A stretch of DNA of 9,064 bases, taken from Clostridiales bacterium (lineage in GTDB: Bacteria; Bacillota; Clostridia; Oscillospirales; Ruminococcaceae). Location of the stretch: NCBI GenBank assembly GCA_012799315.1, contig JAAZLM010000081.1, positions 1 through 9,064 of the forward strand, written 5' to 3'. Positions within the stretch are counted from its first letter, which is position 1. Each line of letters opens with the position of its first letter. The notes beneath the pieces are model-generated. The model searched no databases. It was not told the DNA's origin and saw nothing but the letters and a program-made list of their open reading frames with translations. Below, one piece after another: positions 1 to 7,202 of this stretch. Position numbers and translations under genes: made by a program.

Positions 1-1867
1 GAATGGCAATCCCGATACTGCAATTAACGCTAATGACGTCCTCTATTATCTCACAGTAGAAGCCCTCTTTCAATTTGTTCTGGAGTGTCCGGGCAATTTC
101 ATCGGGCAATCCTTCCTTTGTATTCCTAATACATATAACGAATTCATCACCCGCATACCTACCGACGAATCCATAAGGATCGACTATTGATCTTATCGAT
201 TTAGCAGTAAACTTCAGCACCTCATCGCCGACGGCATGCCCATACTCATCGTTGAATATCTTGAAATCATCAATGTCGATGAACATTATAGCATCTTTAG
301 ATTTACGTATTGATGATAATTCAATCTCATTATTTAGAGTCTTTTCAAATGTTGCTCGGTTATATAGCCCCGTCAACGCATCGAAACTAGCCATTTGGTG
401 CAGATCATGTTCCCTTTTCTTAGCACGGTCAATATCGACAATTACACCGACAGCTTTATATAAATTGCCATCGTCGTCCGTTTCGGTAATTGTTCTGAGG
501 AGCACCCACATATAATCGCCGTATATACTCTTGAATCTATACTCACTCTGGAATAGCCCCTCAGTCGTTCTAATTGTTTCAATATCAGCTTTAAATCGCC
601 TTTTGTCCTTATAATATAGATCCATATTCGCTAAAAAGCTATCTTCAAATTTGTCCGATGAGGAGCGGAAGCTAAACTTCTGATTAAAAGTAGATGCGAC
701 AAAAACCTCATCATCGGCGAAGTGCCACTCGAAAATTATATTATCCGACATTTCAACAATAGTTCGGTATCTACCCTCGCTAACAACGATTTGATCCGCT
801 AATTCGTTGAATGCTCTTGCCATATCGCCGTATTCATTATCCGACTTTACCTTAACTCGTGCATCATAATTGCCCCGCTTAATGCTATGGATCGTGTTTA
901 TGATGCTATACATCGGTCTTAATAGCCTGAATGGGAATATAATAGCTATCCCGATTGAGATAGATATAATACCAATAAATGATAGGAAAATTGTCGCCTT
1001 AACCGATATTAAACCCGACCTTGCCGTTCTTACACGGGTATATGAAACTAATTTCCAGCCCGATGGCTCCAATGCCTTTATATATGCTAATTTTTCCTCA
1101 TTAAGATAATTATATGTTACGAATCCACCCTCGTTTATATCGATTTCACTATCTTCATTCAGCTGCGCAAAAATCCTCCTAGGCTCAAGGCTATCATCAA
1201 TATGAGTCGAATGTTCCGACACTTGACTTAGGATATAATGAGCAGGATCTATCAATATAATGTTGTCAAAATCTTGCGGCATATTCTTCTTCATAAGATC
1301 CCGAATATAATCGGTTCTCACGTCTAGTGCTACATAAGCTACCGCCTCACCATTGTTATTTACCACTTCATGACTGAACGGTATTGTCATCGAATTTACC
1401 CCATCTAGGAATCTCTCTTTACCTGTGATTCGCTCATGCTCATCCCAATGATATGTATTGCCAACGCCGCTATCGTCAGTCGATGCAAGTATGATGTCAT
1501 TCGCCCCAATAACGGTGATCCGATCCAAATGCTCATCCGTGCTGCATATCTCGATTAGCATTTCCCTCAATTCGTTATATTCGTCAATAGATGAAATATC
1601 ACCGCTATATGCTGCATCTACTATATCGGGAGTCGTCGCAACCCCTACTATATTATCAAGTCCCGCCATCGCACTCGCCTTTGATTCGTTCACCTCAAGA
1701 TAATGCTGAATTGCGGCAGCTTTACTATCTAAAATCCGTGTTGTTTGGTAGTCTAAAGTATTATCTGTATATGTGTCAAGTCCCACTAATACTACTCCAA
1801 CGGAAGCCGCCATCGGCAAAATAGCAAAACATATTAATACTAACGTGAGCAGCTGTCCTATCTTCAT
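1..1867 (-). CDS. Membrane-bound diguanylate cyclase with Cache-like sensor, HAMP, PAS and GGDEF domains (C-terminus cut by window edge)
   Basis: Makes the second messenger c-di-GMP from two GTP, probably in response to an extracellular signal. I read 622 open codons from the ATG at 1867 to the left edge with no stop; the terminal part of GGDEF is missing. Order seen: TM1 about residues 5-29; an extracytoplasmic segment of about 255 residues with a Cache-like pattern; TM2 about 289-312; HAMP about 312-362 (containing P-x-x-x-I, then NEYGDMARAFNELA); PAS about 363-480; GGDEF from about 490 (FDALTGLYNR at 495-504). Catalytic features are present: D531, N539-D540, GHxxGD at 543-548, and AGDEF at 572-576 in place of GGDEF, a variant known from active cyclases. 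D548 is kept, which argues against the cGAMP-making Hypr subtype. The product-inhibition RxxD site expected at 563-566 is absent (DPYG). The start is supported by GGGAGG at 1875-1880, 7 bases away, and by a good promoter. The Cache assignment is by pattern only; its ligand is unknown. Confidence 0.9.
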   Translation of the reverse strand, partial: MKIGQLLTLVLICFAILPMAASVGVVLVGLDTYTDNTLDYQTTRILDSKAAAIQHYLEVNESKASAMAGLDNIVGVATTPDIVDAAYSGDISSIDEYNELREMLIEICSTDEHLDRITVIGANDIILASTDDSGVGNTYHWDEHERITGKERFLDGVNSMTIPFSHEVVNNNGEAVAYVALDVRTDYIRDLMKKNMPQDFDNIILIDPAHYILSQVSEHSTHIDDSLEPRRIFAQLNEDSEIDINEGGFVTYNYLNEEKLAYIKALEPSGWKLVSYTRVRTARSGLISVKATIFLSFIGIISISIGIAIIFPFRLLRPMYSIINTIHSIKRGNYDARVKVKSDNEYGDMARAFNELADQIVVSEGRYRTIVEMSDNIIFEWHFADDEVFVASTFNQKFSFRSSSDKFEDSFLANMDLYYKDKRRFKADIETIRTTEGLFQSEYRFKSIYGDYMWVLLRTITETDDDGNLYKAVGVIVDIDRAKKREHDLHQMASFDALTGLYNRATFEKTLNNEIELSSIRKSKDAIMFIDIDDFKIFNDEYGHAVGDEVLKFTAKSIRSIVDPYGFVGRYAGDEFVICIRNTKEGLPDEIARTLQNKLKEGFYCEIIEDVISVNCSIGIAI

Positions 1868-1943
1868 AGCGGAACCTCCCTTCGCTGTCAAGATCTCATA
1901 GCTTTTTAATCGCAGCGTACCTAAGTTTATTCATCGTATTATT

Positions 1944-1972
1944 AGTATATCATTAATTTTAGGTAATGTAAA
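1944..1972 (-). promoter_or_regulatory. Sigma-A promoter of the diguanylate cyclase gene
   Basis: On the minus strand, TTTACA (1967-1972) and TATACT (1944-1949) are separated by exactly 17 bases, each matching the consensus at five of six positions. Transcription would start near 1937, leaving a leader of about 70 bases before the ATG at 1867. I saw no c-di-GMP riboswitch in this leader. Confidence 0.75.
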
Positions 1973-2219
1973 CAATAAAATCATGCATTTTTCTAATTTT
2001 ATGTGACTTTTCAATCTCTTTTCTATGTTTTTGCCATTTTTCGGTGATGAAAATTGAATATATGTAAAAATTCGCCCTATAACCAATATTAAGTCAATTC
2101 TGCACTGAGCAAAATCGACTTGGCTTATTGAATATGCTATTATTTTCGCTGTGCGCATTTACAATGCTAAATTTACGTCTATTTTAACATATTCTAAGCA
2201 CTATTGCAACACAATTTAG
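1973..2219. other. AT-rich intergenic stretch without recognisable gene
   Basis: This is the central part of the 419-base divergent spacer. It is strongly AT-rich. A 75-codon minus-strand reading frame (2158 to 1931) crosses it but has no ribosome binding site and overlaps the cyclase promoter, so it is not called. I recognise no tRNA, riboswitch, terminator or conserved small RNA here. Operators for either flanking promoter could lie in it, but none is evident. Confidence 0.6.
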
Positions 2220-2247
2220 TTGACTTGTAGCAAATTTTAACTATAAT
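2220..2247 (+). promoter_or_regulatory. Sigma-A promoter of the dehydrogenase operon
   Basis: TTGACT (2220-2225) and a perfect TATAAT (2242-2247) are separated by 16 bases. Transcription would begin near 2254, giving a leader of about 33 bases. The -10 lies inside the 10-base palindrome TATAATTATA (2242-2251), and more repeats follow at the predicted start point (2238-2270), so regulation by a DNA-binding protein is plausible. Confidence 0.8.
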
Positions 2248-2270
2248 TATAACTATATACGATATGTATA
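2238..2270. repeat. Overlapping direct and inverted repeats at the dehydrogenase promoter (possible operator)
   Basis: TAACTATA occurs at 2238-2245 and again at 2250-2257, twelve bases apart and straddling the -10 box. An inverted repeat TATAC-GATAT-GTATA follows at 2256-2270, just downstream of the predicted transcription start. Placement suits a repressor operator, but the region is AT-rich, where such repeats arise readily. No match to the Rex consensus (TTGTTAA, 4-base gap, TTAACAA) was seen. Confidence 0.4.
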
Positions 2271-2286
2271 ATCGAAAGGAGTTAAT

Positions 2287-3450
2287 ATGTTTAATTTTAA
2301 TTTTAGTGCGCCGACGGAAATTGTATTTGGCAAGGATACTCAGCATGGAACAGGCGAATATGTAAAAAAACACGGTAGCAAGGTTCTTCTGCATTATGGC
2401 GGTGGCAGTATCAAAAAGAGCGGTCTATACAATGATATTGTCAATAGTCTTAACAAGAGCGGTGTTGACTTTGTCGAGTTGGGTGGCGTCGTGCCGAATC
2501 CCCGTCTTTCTCTTGTTCATGAGGGCATCGATCTTTGCAAACGTGAGGCGGTAGACTTCATTATTGCGGTCGGTGGTGGGAGTGTTATCGATTCGGCGAA
2601 GGCGATTGCCGTCGGTGTCAATTACGATGGTGATGTATGGGACTTCTTTGAGAGAGGCATTCCTATTGAAAGTAGCATCGGTGTTGGTGTTGTGCTAACA
2701 ATTCCTGCCGCAGGTAGTGAATCAAGTTCAAGCGCCGTTATCACTAATGAAGATGGATTATATAAGAGAGGTATTGGCAGCGAATTAATTGTGCCAAGAT
2801 TCGCTATTATGAATCCCGAATTAACTTTTACCCTACCCGAATATCAGACAGGGTGCGGCATCTCCGATATATTTGCGCATTTGATGGAAAGATATTTCAC
2901 CAATACGACGAATGTCGATTATTCCGATCGACTAATTGAAGCATCGATGCGCACATTGATTTACAATGCACCAAAGGTATTCGCTAATCCCAACGATTAC
3001 GATGCTAGGGCAGAAATAATGTGGGTAGGCACAATTGCCCATAACGGGCTGCTCGATTGTGGCAGGGGCGGCGACTGGGCATCCCATAATATTGAACATG
3101 AGCTCAGCGGTCTATACGATATTGCTCACGGTGCTGGACTGTCAATTATATTCCCTGCATGGATGAAATATGTATATCAAAACGACATCGGCAGATTCGT
3201 GCAATTTGCTGTTCGTGTATTCGATGTTGATCTAGCCTATGAAGATTTATCAGCGGTAGCTCTTGAAGGCATCAAAAGGCTGGAGAAGTTCTATCAAAAT
3301 ATCGGTATGCCAATCCGCCTAAGCGATGCGGATATTGGCGATAGCGACTTTGATCAACTAGCATCGAAGGCAACCGATAGAGGGAATTTCGGCAGCTTTG
3401 CATCACTTGGCAAAGACGATGTCCTTTCTATATTAAAGCTTGCACTATAA
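2287..3450 (+). CDS. Iron/zinc-containing alcohol dehydrogenase (YqhD / butanol dehydrogenase type)
   Basis: Cytosolic group III (metal-dependent) alcohol dehydrogenase of 387 residues, the same length as E. coli YqhD. Family members reduce butanal and a range of short or toxic aldehydes to alcohols with NAD(P)H. The nucleotide-binding region shows GGGS at 38-41 and GGGSVID at 96-102. The metal ligands are all present: D194 and H198 in DIFAH, H267 in DWASH, and H281 in AHGAGL, at the numbering I recall for the YqhD zinc site. The ATG at 2287 follows a strong SD, AAAGGAG at 2275-2281, 5 bases upstream, and a sigma-A promoter ends 39 bases upstream. It is the first gene of an operon with the SDR; the SDR start lies 19 bases after this stop. 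Physiological substrate, NADH versus NADPH preference, and Fe versus Zn cannot be read from sequence alone. Butanol dehydrogenase and a detoxifying aldehyde reductase are both possible. Confidence 0.92.
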   Translation: MFNFNFSAPTEIVFGKDTQHGTGEYVKKHGSKVLLHYGGGSIKKSGLYNDIVNSLNKSGVDFVELGGVVPNPRLSLVHEGIDLCKREAVDFIIAVGGGSVIDSAKAIAVGVNYDGDVWDFFERGIPIESSIGVGVVLTIPAAGSESSSSAVITNEDGLYKRGIGSELIVPRFAIMNPELTFTLPEYQTGCGISDIFAHLMERYFTNTTNVDYSDRLIEASMRTLIYNAPKVFANPNDYDARAEIMWVGTIAHNGLLDCGRGGDWASHNIEHELSGLYDIAHGAGLSIIFPAWMKYVYQNDIGRFVQFAVRVFDVDLAYEDLSAVALEGIKRLEKFYQNIGMPIRLSDADIGDSDFDQLASKATDRGNFGSFASLGKDDVLSILKLAL

Positions 3451-3458
3451 AGATTTGG

Positions 3459-3463
3459 AAGGA
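3459..3463 (+). promoter_or_regulatory. Ribosome binding site that fixes the SDR start
   Basis: AAGGA lies 6 bases before the ATG at 3470. An in-frame ATG at 3440 also exists, but it lies inside the end of the dehydrogenase gene, has no SD, and would add ten residues unlike an SDR N-terminus. The 3470 start is therefore chosen. Confidence 0.85.
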
Positions 3464-3469
3464 AATAAT

Positions 3470-4219
3470 ATGACAGTAAATAATACTGGCAAGACTGCAT
3501 TCGTCACGGGCGGTGCGGGTGGAATTGGCACTGCAATTTCACAATTACTTGCAATGAGTGGCTATAATGTTGCGATCGGGTATAATAAATCAAAAGAAGC
3601 TGCAATCTCACTAAGGGATCGTTTAATCAGTGCAGGAGCAAATGCAGATGCATTCTTCTGCGATGTTACCGATATTGCAAATGTTGAATCAGCAATTGAC
3701 GAATGTAATCGCAAATTTGGGCAAATTGATGTACTAGTAAATAATGCCGGCATATCCGAGCAGAAGCTATTCACCGATATTTCACCGAGTGAATGGCGCC
3801 GAATGATGGATGTAAATATCGACGGGGTATTCAATATGACGAAGACGATTCTACCGTCAATGATTCGCAGAAAATACGGTAGAATAATCAATGTTTCATC
3901 AATCTGGGGTATGGTCGGCGCCTCTTGTGAGGTGCATTATTCAACGGCAAAGGCGGCAGTAATCGGCTTCACAAAAGCATTGGCGAAGGAGGTCGCCCCC
4001 TGTGGCATTACGGTAAATTGCGTAGCGCCAGGCGTCATTGAAACAAGTATGAATGGCTTTCTCTGTGATGATGAAATTTCATGCCTCAAGGAGGAGATCC
4101 CCGCAAGCCGATTCGGCACACCTAAAGAGGTTGCACATTGTATTCTTAACCTCGCGGATGAGAATTCCGGCTATTTAACTGGTCAAGTAATTAGCCCGAA
4201 TGGCGGATTAGTCGTATAA
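3470..4219 (+). CDS. Short-chain dehydrogenase/reductase, FabG-like (possibly YmfI-type EF-P modification reductase)
   Basis: Classical SDR of 249 residues (usual about 250), an NAD(P)H-dependent ketone reductase with a Rossmann fold. Visible motifs: cofactor loop TGGAGGIG at 13-20, D65 for adenine contact, NNAG at 91-94, catalytic N116, S144, Y157 and K161 (YSTAK at 157-161), and a C-terminal TGQV...GG pattern at 238-246. The overall pattern resembles 3-oxoacyl-ACP reductase FabG, but no fatty-acid synthesis genes are nearby. The stretch SIWG...GASCEV before the active-site tyrosine recalls, from memory, the Firmicutes YmfI group annotated as elongation factor P 5-aminopentanone reductase; a profile search would decide. 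It is the second gene of the operon with the alcohol dehydrogenase, so an alternative is a role in the same carbonyl-reduction pathway. It is followed by a strong terminator. Confidence 0.9.
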   Translation: MTVNNTGKTAFVTGGAGGIGTAISQLLAMSGYNVAIGYNKSKEAAISLRDRLISAGANADAFFCDVTDIANVESAIDECNRKFGQIDVLVNNAGISEQKLFTDISPSEWRRMMDVNIDGVFNMTKTILPSMIRRKYGRIINVSSIWGMVGASCEVHYSTAKAAVIGFTKALAKEVAPCGITVNCVAPGVIETSMNGFLCDDEISCLKEEIPASRFGTPKEVAHCILNLADENSGYLTGQVISPNGGLVV

Positions 4220-4236
4220 TTAATTTATATCATAAT

Positions 4237-4266
4237 AAAAGCTAGGGGAATTCCCCTAGCTTTTTT
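4237..4266. terminator. Perfect-dyad bidirectional rho-independent terminator
   Basis: A perfect 28-base dyad: AAAAGCTAGGGG (4237-4248), loop AATT, then CCCCTAGCTTTT (4253-4264), with the T-run continuing to 4266. The GC-rich 8-base core followed by T's on both strands lets it end the SDR operon (plus strand) and the ClpE operon (minus strand), whose stops lie 17 and 8 bases away respectively. Confidence 0.93.
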
Positions 4267-4272
4267 GTACCT

Positions 4273-6564
4273 TTATAATGCAAGAACTTCAATTTCGTCA
4301 TCTTTCTTGCTCGATATTCCTTCCTTAACCGTCACTTTCATCATCCGTGGTGGATTATCCGCCATATCTACTAAAGTATTCGCAACTTTATCTTCAATTA
4401 ATTTTCGGATATTGCTGCGGATATCCCTAGCGCCGAACTTCCCGCCGTGGGATTTCTTAGCGATGCTATCAAGAACAGCATCGTCATAGCTGAATTTAAT
4501 ACCCCTCTCGGCAAGTGGCTCAATAATTTCATCTAGCATTAATGCTGTAATCTTTTTATAATCGCCGATTGAAAGTGGCTTAAATACGACAATTTCATCA
4601 ACCCTACTTAAAAATTCAGGTCTTAGGAAGTCGGACAATCCCTTCATAGATCGCTCCTTAGAAATATCACCTGCTGAACGGTTGAATCCTACACCGGTAT
4701 TTTTATCCGTTGAACCAGCATTCGATGTCATGGCGATAACGGTATTTTCAAAGTTGACCGTTCTGCCTTGGGCATCGGTCACCTTACCTTCATCTAGAAT
4801 TTGCAGTAGAATATTCATCACATCGGGATGTGCCTTTTCTATTTCGTCGAATAGCACGACCGAATACGGCCTGCGCCTAACTTTTTCAGTTAATTGCCCA
4901 GCTTCATCATATCCTACATATCCGGGAGGGGATCCGATCAATCTTGATACTGCGTGCTTCTCCATGAACTCCGACATATCAAGCCTAATTAGCGGATCGA
5001 CTGTGTCGAACAATTCATTTGCAAGTACTTTTACAAGTTCAGTTTTACCGACTCCTGTCGGGCCAACGAAAATGAATGACGATGGTCGCCTGCGCTTTGA
5101 TAATTGCACTCTGCTGCGTTTAATCGCATTCGAAACAAGATGAACTGCCTCATCCTGCCCGATAATCTTGCTCCTTAATGCATCTTCAAGCTTGCCCATC
5201 TTCCTAAATTCTGTTTCCATGATCTTTATTGCAGGTATCCCCGTCCATAATTCGATCACCTTAGAAACATCCTCTAAAGTTACTTCAATATTGCCTACAA
5301 CTTGCTCAAGCTCTTTCAGTCTTTCTTTTGTTTTGAGGACATCGCTTTTCACTATCGCTAATCGCTCATAGTCGACTTCACCCTCGGATTCCTCAAGCTC
5401 CTTTTCTTCATCAAGCTGCTTTTTATACTCGGCATTTAACTTCTCATATTCAGTTAGTTCCGTACTTTTTATACTAGCACATGCCGCCGCCTCGTCCATT
5501 AGGTCAATCGCCTTATCGGGGAGGAATCTATCAGTTATATAACGCTCCGATAGTCTTGCGCAACAAGCAACTATGTCATCGCTAATCTTAATTTTATGGT
5601 GGCTCTCATAATAATTTTTGATGCCCTTTAGCACTTCGATTGTTTCTTCAATATTTGGCTCGTTGACAGTCACCGGCTGAAATCTTCGCTCAAGTGCGCT
5701 ATCCTTTTCAATATGTTTGCGGTATTCGGTGAATGTTGTCGCACCGACGACTTGCACCTCACCCCTTGATAGTGCTGGTTTTAGTATATTAGCGGCATTC
5801 ATTGATCCTTCTGAATCGCCCGTGCCGACTAGATTATGCACTTCATCAATGAATAAGATTATATTTCCTGCCGCCTTGACTTCATCAATTAGTCCTTTTA
5901 CCCTACTTTCAAATTGCCCACGGAATTGCGTCCCCGCAACAAGTGCCGTCAAATCCAGTAGGAAAAGCTCCTTTTCTGCTAGGCGGAATGGCACATCACC
6001 GGCGGCAATTTTCTGCGCTATACCCTCGGCAATTGCTGTTTTACCGACACCGGGCTCACCGATTAGGCAGGGATTGTTTTTCGTGCGTCGTGATAGAATT
6101 TGCGTCACACGGTAAATCTCTTTATCACGGCCGATTATCGAATCAAGCTGACCCTCACGGGCGCTTTTTGTTAAATCGACGCAGTATTGATCAAGGAATT
6201 TGCGTTTCTTGTCACGTTTGGCGGTGGGCTTCTTCCGTTCTCTTTTTGGTGGTTCACTCTGTGATTTCTCTTTATCGGAGAATGACTTCATCATATCCGA
6301 TCCGAAAATATTCTGGAGGAAGTTCGGCATTGTTTCCGCTCCCCCAAACTCGAATGCCTCACCATCCGTTATCTCCATTAGCTGATCGCTGAGCATCTCA
6401 ATATCATCTTCGTCTATGCCCATTTGCTTTATATATTCATCAACTTGCGGTAGTCCTAATTCTTTTGCACAAACGAGGCATAACCCCTCATTCTTATGCT
6501 CTTCCCCCTGCATAGCTGAGATAAAAACGACTGCCATTCTCTTTTTGCATCTAGTACAAAGCAT
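4273..6564 (-). CDS. clpE: ClpE-like Hsp100 ATPase with N-terminal C4 zinc finger (ClpP partner)
   Basis: ATP-driven protein unfoldase/disaggregase of the ClpA/B/C/E class, expected to form a cytosolic hexamer and feed ClpP. Numbering is from the ATG at 6564 (763 residues). A zinc finger replaces the usual Clp_N repeats: C3, C6, C29, C32. A linker follows that is acidic, then strongly basic (about 105-122). AAA1 holds Walker A GEPGVGKT at 169-176, Walker B D240-E241, and RR at 293-294. A short coiled-coil middle region spans about 368-423. AAA2 holds Walker A GPTGVGKT at 501-508, Walker B D573-E574, and sensor-2 GAR ending at R713. The VGF tripeptide at 625-627 sits where ClpC/ClpE proteins carry the ClpP-docking loop. 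A TTG at 6567 is in frame, but the SD at 6571-6577 fits the ATG better. The gene is last in the minus-strand string, 67 bases after pgsA, and tandem inverted repeats sit upstream. No obvious CtsR double site or CIRCE element was seen. ClpC-like naming is the alternative, but the zinc finger favours ClpE. Confidence 0.93.
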   Translation of the reverse strand: MLCTRCKKRMAVVFISAMQGEEHKNEGLCLVCAKELGLPQVDEYIKQMGIDEDDIEMLSDQLMEITDGEAFEFGGAETMPNFLQNIFGSDMMKSFSDKEKSQSEPPKRERKKPTAKRDKKRKFLDQYCVDLTKSAREGQLDSIIGRDKEIYRVTQILSRRTKNNPCLIGEPGVGKTAIAEGIAQKIAAGDVPFRLAEKELFLLDLTALVAGTQFRGQFESRVKGLIDEVKAAGNIILFIDEVHNLVGTGDSEGSMNAANILKPALSRGEVQVVGATTFTEYRKHIEKDSALERRFQPVTVNEPNIEETIEVLKGIKNYYESHHKIKISDDIVACCARLSERYITDRFLPDKAIDLMDEAAACASIKSTELTEYEKLNAEYKKQLDEEKELEESEGEVDYERLAIVKSDVLKTKERLKELEQVVGNIEVTLEDVSKVIELWTGIPAIKIMETEFRKMGKLEDALRSKIIGQDEAVHLVSNAIKRSRVQLSKRRRPSSFIFVGPTGVGKTELVKVLANELFDTVDPLIRLDMSEFMEKHAVSRLIGSPPGYVGYDEAGQLTEKVRRRPYSVVLFDEIEKAHPDVMNILLQILDEGKVTDAQGRTVNFENTVIAMTSNAGSTDKNTGVGFNRSAGDISKERSMKGLSDFLRPEFLSRVDEIVVFKPLSIGDYKKITALMLDEIIEPLAERGIKFSYDDAVLDSIAKKSHGGKFGARDIRSNIRKLIEDKVANTLVDMADNPPRMMKVTVKEGISSKKDDEIEVLAL

Positions 6565-6570
6565 CAATAT

Positions 6571-6577
6571 TCCTCTC
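6571..6577 (-). promoter_or_regulatory. Ribosome binding site that decides the clpE-like start
   Basis: GAGAGGA on the minus strand ends 6 bases before the ATG at 6564, but only 3 bases before the in-frame TTG at 6567. Normal SD spacing therefore favours the ATG. Confidence 0.75.
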
Positions 6578-6584
6578 TTTCGTA

Positions 6585-6617
6585 TTAAGTTCTCACTTAA
6601 TTTAAGTCTACACTTAA
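6585..6617. repeat. Two tandem perfect inverted repeats (TTAAGT-N4-ACTTAA) upstream of the clpE-like gene
   Basis: Two 16-base palindromes, 6585-6600 and 6602-6617, have identical arms TTAAGT and ACTTAA around different 4-base centres (TCTC and CTAC on the plus strand), separated by one base. Centres are 17 bases apart. They lie in the short spacer between pgsA and the clpE-like gene, 21 bases upstream of the latter's ATG. The layout fits a double operator for a dimeric regulator. Alternatively, in the mRNA the start-proximal copy could fold into a 7-base-pair hairpin with a GAGA (GNRA-type) loop just before the SD. I do not recognise the motif as a known regulator's site. Confidence 0.7.
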
Positions 6618-6631
6618 TTTTTCTATATTAT

Positions 6632-7171
6632 CTAGTTGTTTTGATCTCTTTTTATTCTTAAATATGTTGGTATATACATGATGAGAGTGAATATTAGAAC
6701 GATTATCATGGCAATTACTAGAATATGCTGCGATACATCGGTTAATTCGGTTGTGATTATCACTAGAATCAAAGTGCAATACATTAATGCTGTTGCCATC
6801 TTGCCGAACCATTTAGATGATTGAACCTTGCCACCTTTTTTGAATACTACGATCCCACCGATTAGCATTAGCAATTCTTTGATGAAAAATACTCCCGTCA
6901 ATACCAAAAGACTGGGATACCTTGTCGATAAAGTAAGGCACACGAAAAATAATGTTAGCTTATCAGCAAGAGGATCTAAAATTTTACCTAGATCCGTTAT
7001 CATATTATATCTCCTTGCTATGAAGCCATCCGCCATATCAGTGACACCTGATATTAGCAGAATTATCGCGGGTATGACACTACTTTCATCGCCATATAGC
7101 AAGAATGTGATTACGAATATTGGAATTAGCAGTAATCTAAAAATTGAAAGTATATTTGGGATACTCATCAT
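6632..7171 (-). CDS. pgsA: CDP-diacylglycerol--glycerol-3-phosphate 3-phosphatidyltransferase
   Basis: Integral membrane enzyme that makes phosphatidylglycerophosphate from CDP-diacylglycerol and glycerol 3-phosphate, the committed step to phosphatidylglycerol and cardiolipin. Its 179 residues are the usual length. The CDP-alcohol phosphotransferase signature is complete: D45, D48, G49, A52, R53, G62, D66 and D70, the aspartates binding the catalytic metal. The N-terminus (IPNILSIFRLLLIP) is typical of PgsA rather than of phosphatidylserine synthase. Several hydrophobic helices follow, among them about 9-26, 32-43, 72-103 and 126-170. Two adjacent ATGs (7171 and 7168) are possible; AGGGGAG at 7176-7182 is 4 and 7 bases away respectively, so the second is a serious alternative. 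The gene sits 62 bases downstream of the CvpA gene and 67 bases upstream of the clpE-like gene, on the same strand. Other CDP-alcohol transferases (ClsC-like) are less likely. Confidence 0.9.
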   Translation of the reverse strand: MMSIPNILSIFRLLLIPIFVITFLLYGDESSVIPAIILLISGVTDMADGFIARRYNMITDLGKILDPLADKLTLFFVCLTLSTRYPSLLVLTGVFFIKELLMLIGGIVVFKKGGKVQSSKWFGKMATALMYCTLILVIITTELTDVSQHILVIAMIIVLIFTLIMYIPTYLRIKRDQNN

Positions 7172-7202
7172 GTTACTCCCCTAAAATTTGTTTTATATCG
7201 AC

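Noticed and set aside
1883..1917. Possible leader hairpin of the cyclase transcript (CGCTG / CAGCG) and c-di-GMP riboswitch
   Set aside because: Only a 5-base stem with a 25-base loop, and the conserved GEMM core sequence is not present.
1931..2158. 75-codon minus-strand reading frame in the divergent spacer
   Set aside because: No ribosome binding site, no recognisable family, low-complexity AT-driven composition, and its end overlaps the cyclase promoter.
2194..2394. 66-codon minus-strand reading frame overlapping the dehydrogenase start
   Set aside because: It overlaps the dehydrogenase promoter, SD and first codons and has no family resemblance.
4682..5143. 153-codon plus-strand reading frame within the clpE-like gene
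   Set aside because: Antisense shadow of the conserved AAA2 domain, with no plausible SD or family.
5943..6392. 149-codon plus-strand reading frame within the clpE-like gene
   Set aside because: It lies antisense to a fully conserved AAA1 domain and zinc-finger linker; a shadow frame.
6565..6640. Separate promoter for the clpE-like gene
   Set aside because: The best pairing (TAGACT, 17 bases, TAATAC) is weak at both boxes; I cannot support a promoter call, though one may exist.
6565..6660. CtsR or CIRCE site upstream of the clpE-like gene
   Set aside because: Only one degenerate CtsR-like half (GATCAAA) occurs, inside the end of pgsA, with no second half at the right spacing; no CIRCE arms are seen.
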